This document shows, in pieces, positions 63,606-64,000 of a DNA stretch of 64,000 bases. Below the pieces are notes generated by a model. The model saw only the letters and a list, made by a program, of their open reading frames with translations, was not told the origin of the DNA and ran no database searches. This DNA is from Atrichornis clamosus (lineage: Eukaryota > Chordata > Aves > Passeriformes > Menuridae): the NCBI GenBank assembly GCA_013400975.1, contig WBMZ01012212.1, positions 186,001 to 250,000 of the forward strand. Direction: 5' to 3'. The first letter of the stretch is position 1. Each line of letters begins with the position of its first letter. Position numbers and translations under genes: made by a program.

Positions 63606-64000
63606 TAGAAGAAAATCCTAAACTAAGGAAGAAACAACATCCCTGATTGTTTTCTCACAACATATATTCTTCACTCTCTTACTGAAAAAGCACAATGCCA
63701 TAATTTTGTCTGTTTTGCAACATGTAATTATATTTTAAGGTTCTTTGCTCTTTCTTCAGATTTTAGTCTTATTTAAGGAAATACAATCCCTGTGGAAGCA
63801 CCCAGATCGCATTTAATGCTGATGTCAGTGATGACATAGGTACTAGAACAAGCAATAAAATAGAGAATCACACTAACATGGATTTCACTATGTTTATAAA
63901 ATAAAACAGAACCTTCACAGTCTCTTTACATTCAATCTTCGCCCCTAAAATTTTTCAGCATTACGAGGTCATATAACGAGACAGTGCTGTAAGATTGTGT
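63606..64000. other. AT-rich gene-free DNA
   Basis: Nothing recognisable in the last 400 bases of the window. Confidence 0.5.

Overview
The window looks like nuclear DNA from a bird. It is AT-rich, has no recognisable host gene, and is dotted with CR1 LINE fragments. Several of these carry the typical avian 3' tail built on repeats of ATTCTATG, or its complement. There are also avian-type endogenous retroviral LTRs. One of them (44711-45227) belongs to the widespread avian ERVL-like LTR type, which makes a bird much more likely than a turtle or crocodile. I cannot name the species. No exon, tRNA, rRNA or CRISPR array was recognised, so the window is either intergenic or inside a very long intron, and the sequence alone does not decide which.

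Layout: 1-13600 is plain AT-rich DNA with a few GC-richer patches and one short ancient repeat motif (11776-11825). A reverse-strand CR1 3' end lies at 13601-14026. A forward CR1 at 21065-21903 keeps an almost intact C-terminal ORF2 frame, broken by a single missing base. A probable LTR with a purine tract in front of it sits at about 26005-26635.

The busiest part is 27562-33395, a pile-up of at least six CR1 pieces and one solo LTR. It holds an old reverse-strand CR1 tail (27562-27812), a forward CR1 with reverse transcriptase remains (27816-29180), a reverse-strand CR1 ORF1/5' segment with a decayed SGNH-esterase-like domain (29181-30545), a reverse-strand CR1 endonuclease segment (30560-31437), a solo LTR flanked by a near-perfect 5-bp target duplication (31443-31827), a forward CR1 (32149-32790) and a short forward CR1 tail (33266-33395). 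Further on come a reverse-strand CR1 (43951-44555) close to the forward ERVL-like solo LTR (44711-45227), and a weaker ancient CR1-like fragment (about 53850-54200). The rest is AT-rich DNA with simple repeats and a few palindromes.

Nothing here works as a gene set. Every coding-like stretch I recognise is a dead retrotransposon remnant. The most informative content is the layered history of CR1 and LTR insertions, above all the 27.5-33.4 kb cluster, where parts of CR1 that rarely survive (ORF1 esterase, 5' region, endonuclease) remain without their own 3' ends. I found no convincing undescribed biological system. Family assignments come from reading the sequence against remembered family patterns, not from a database search.
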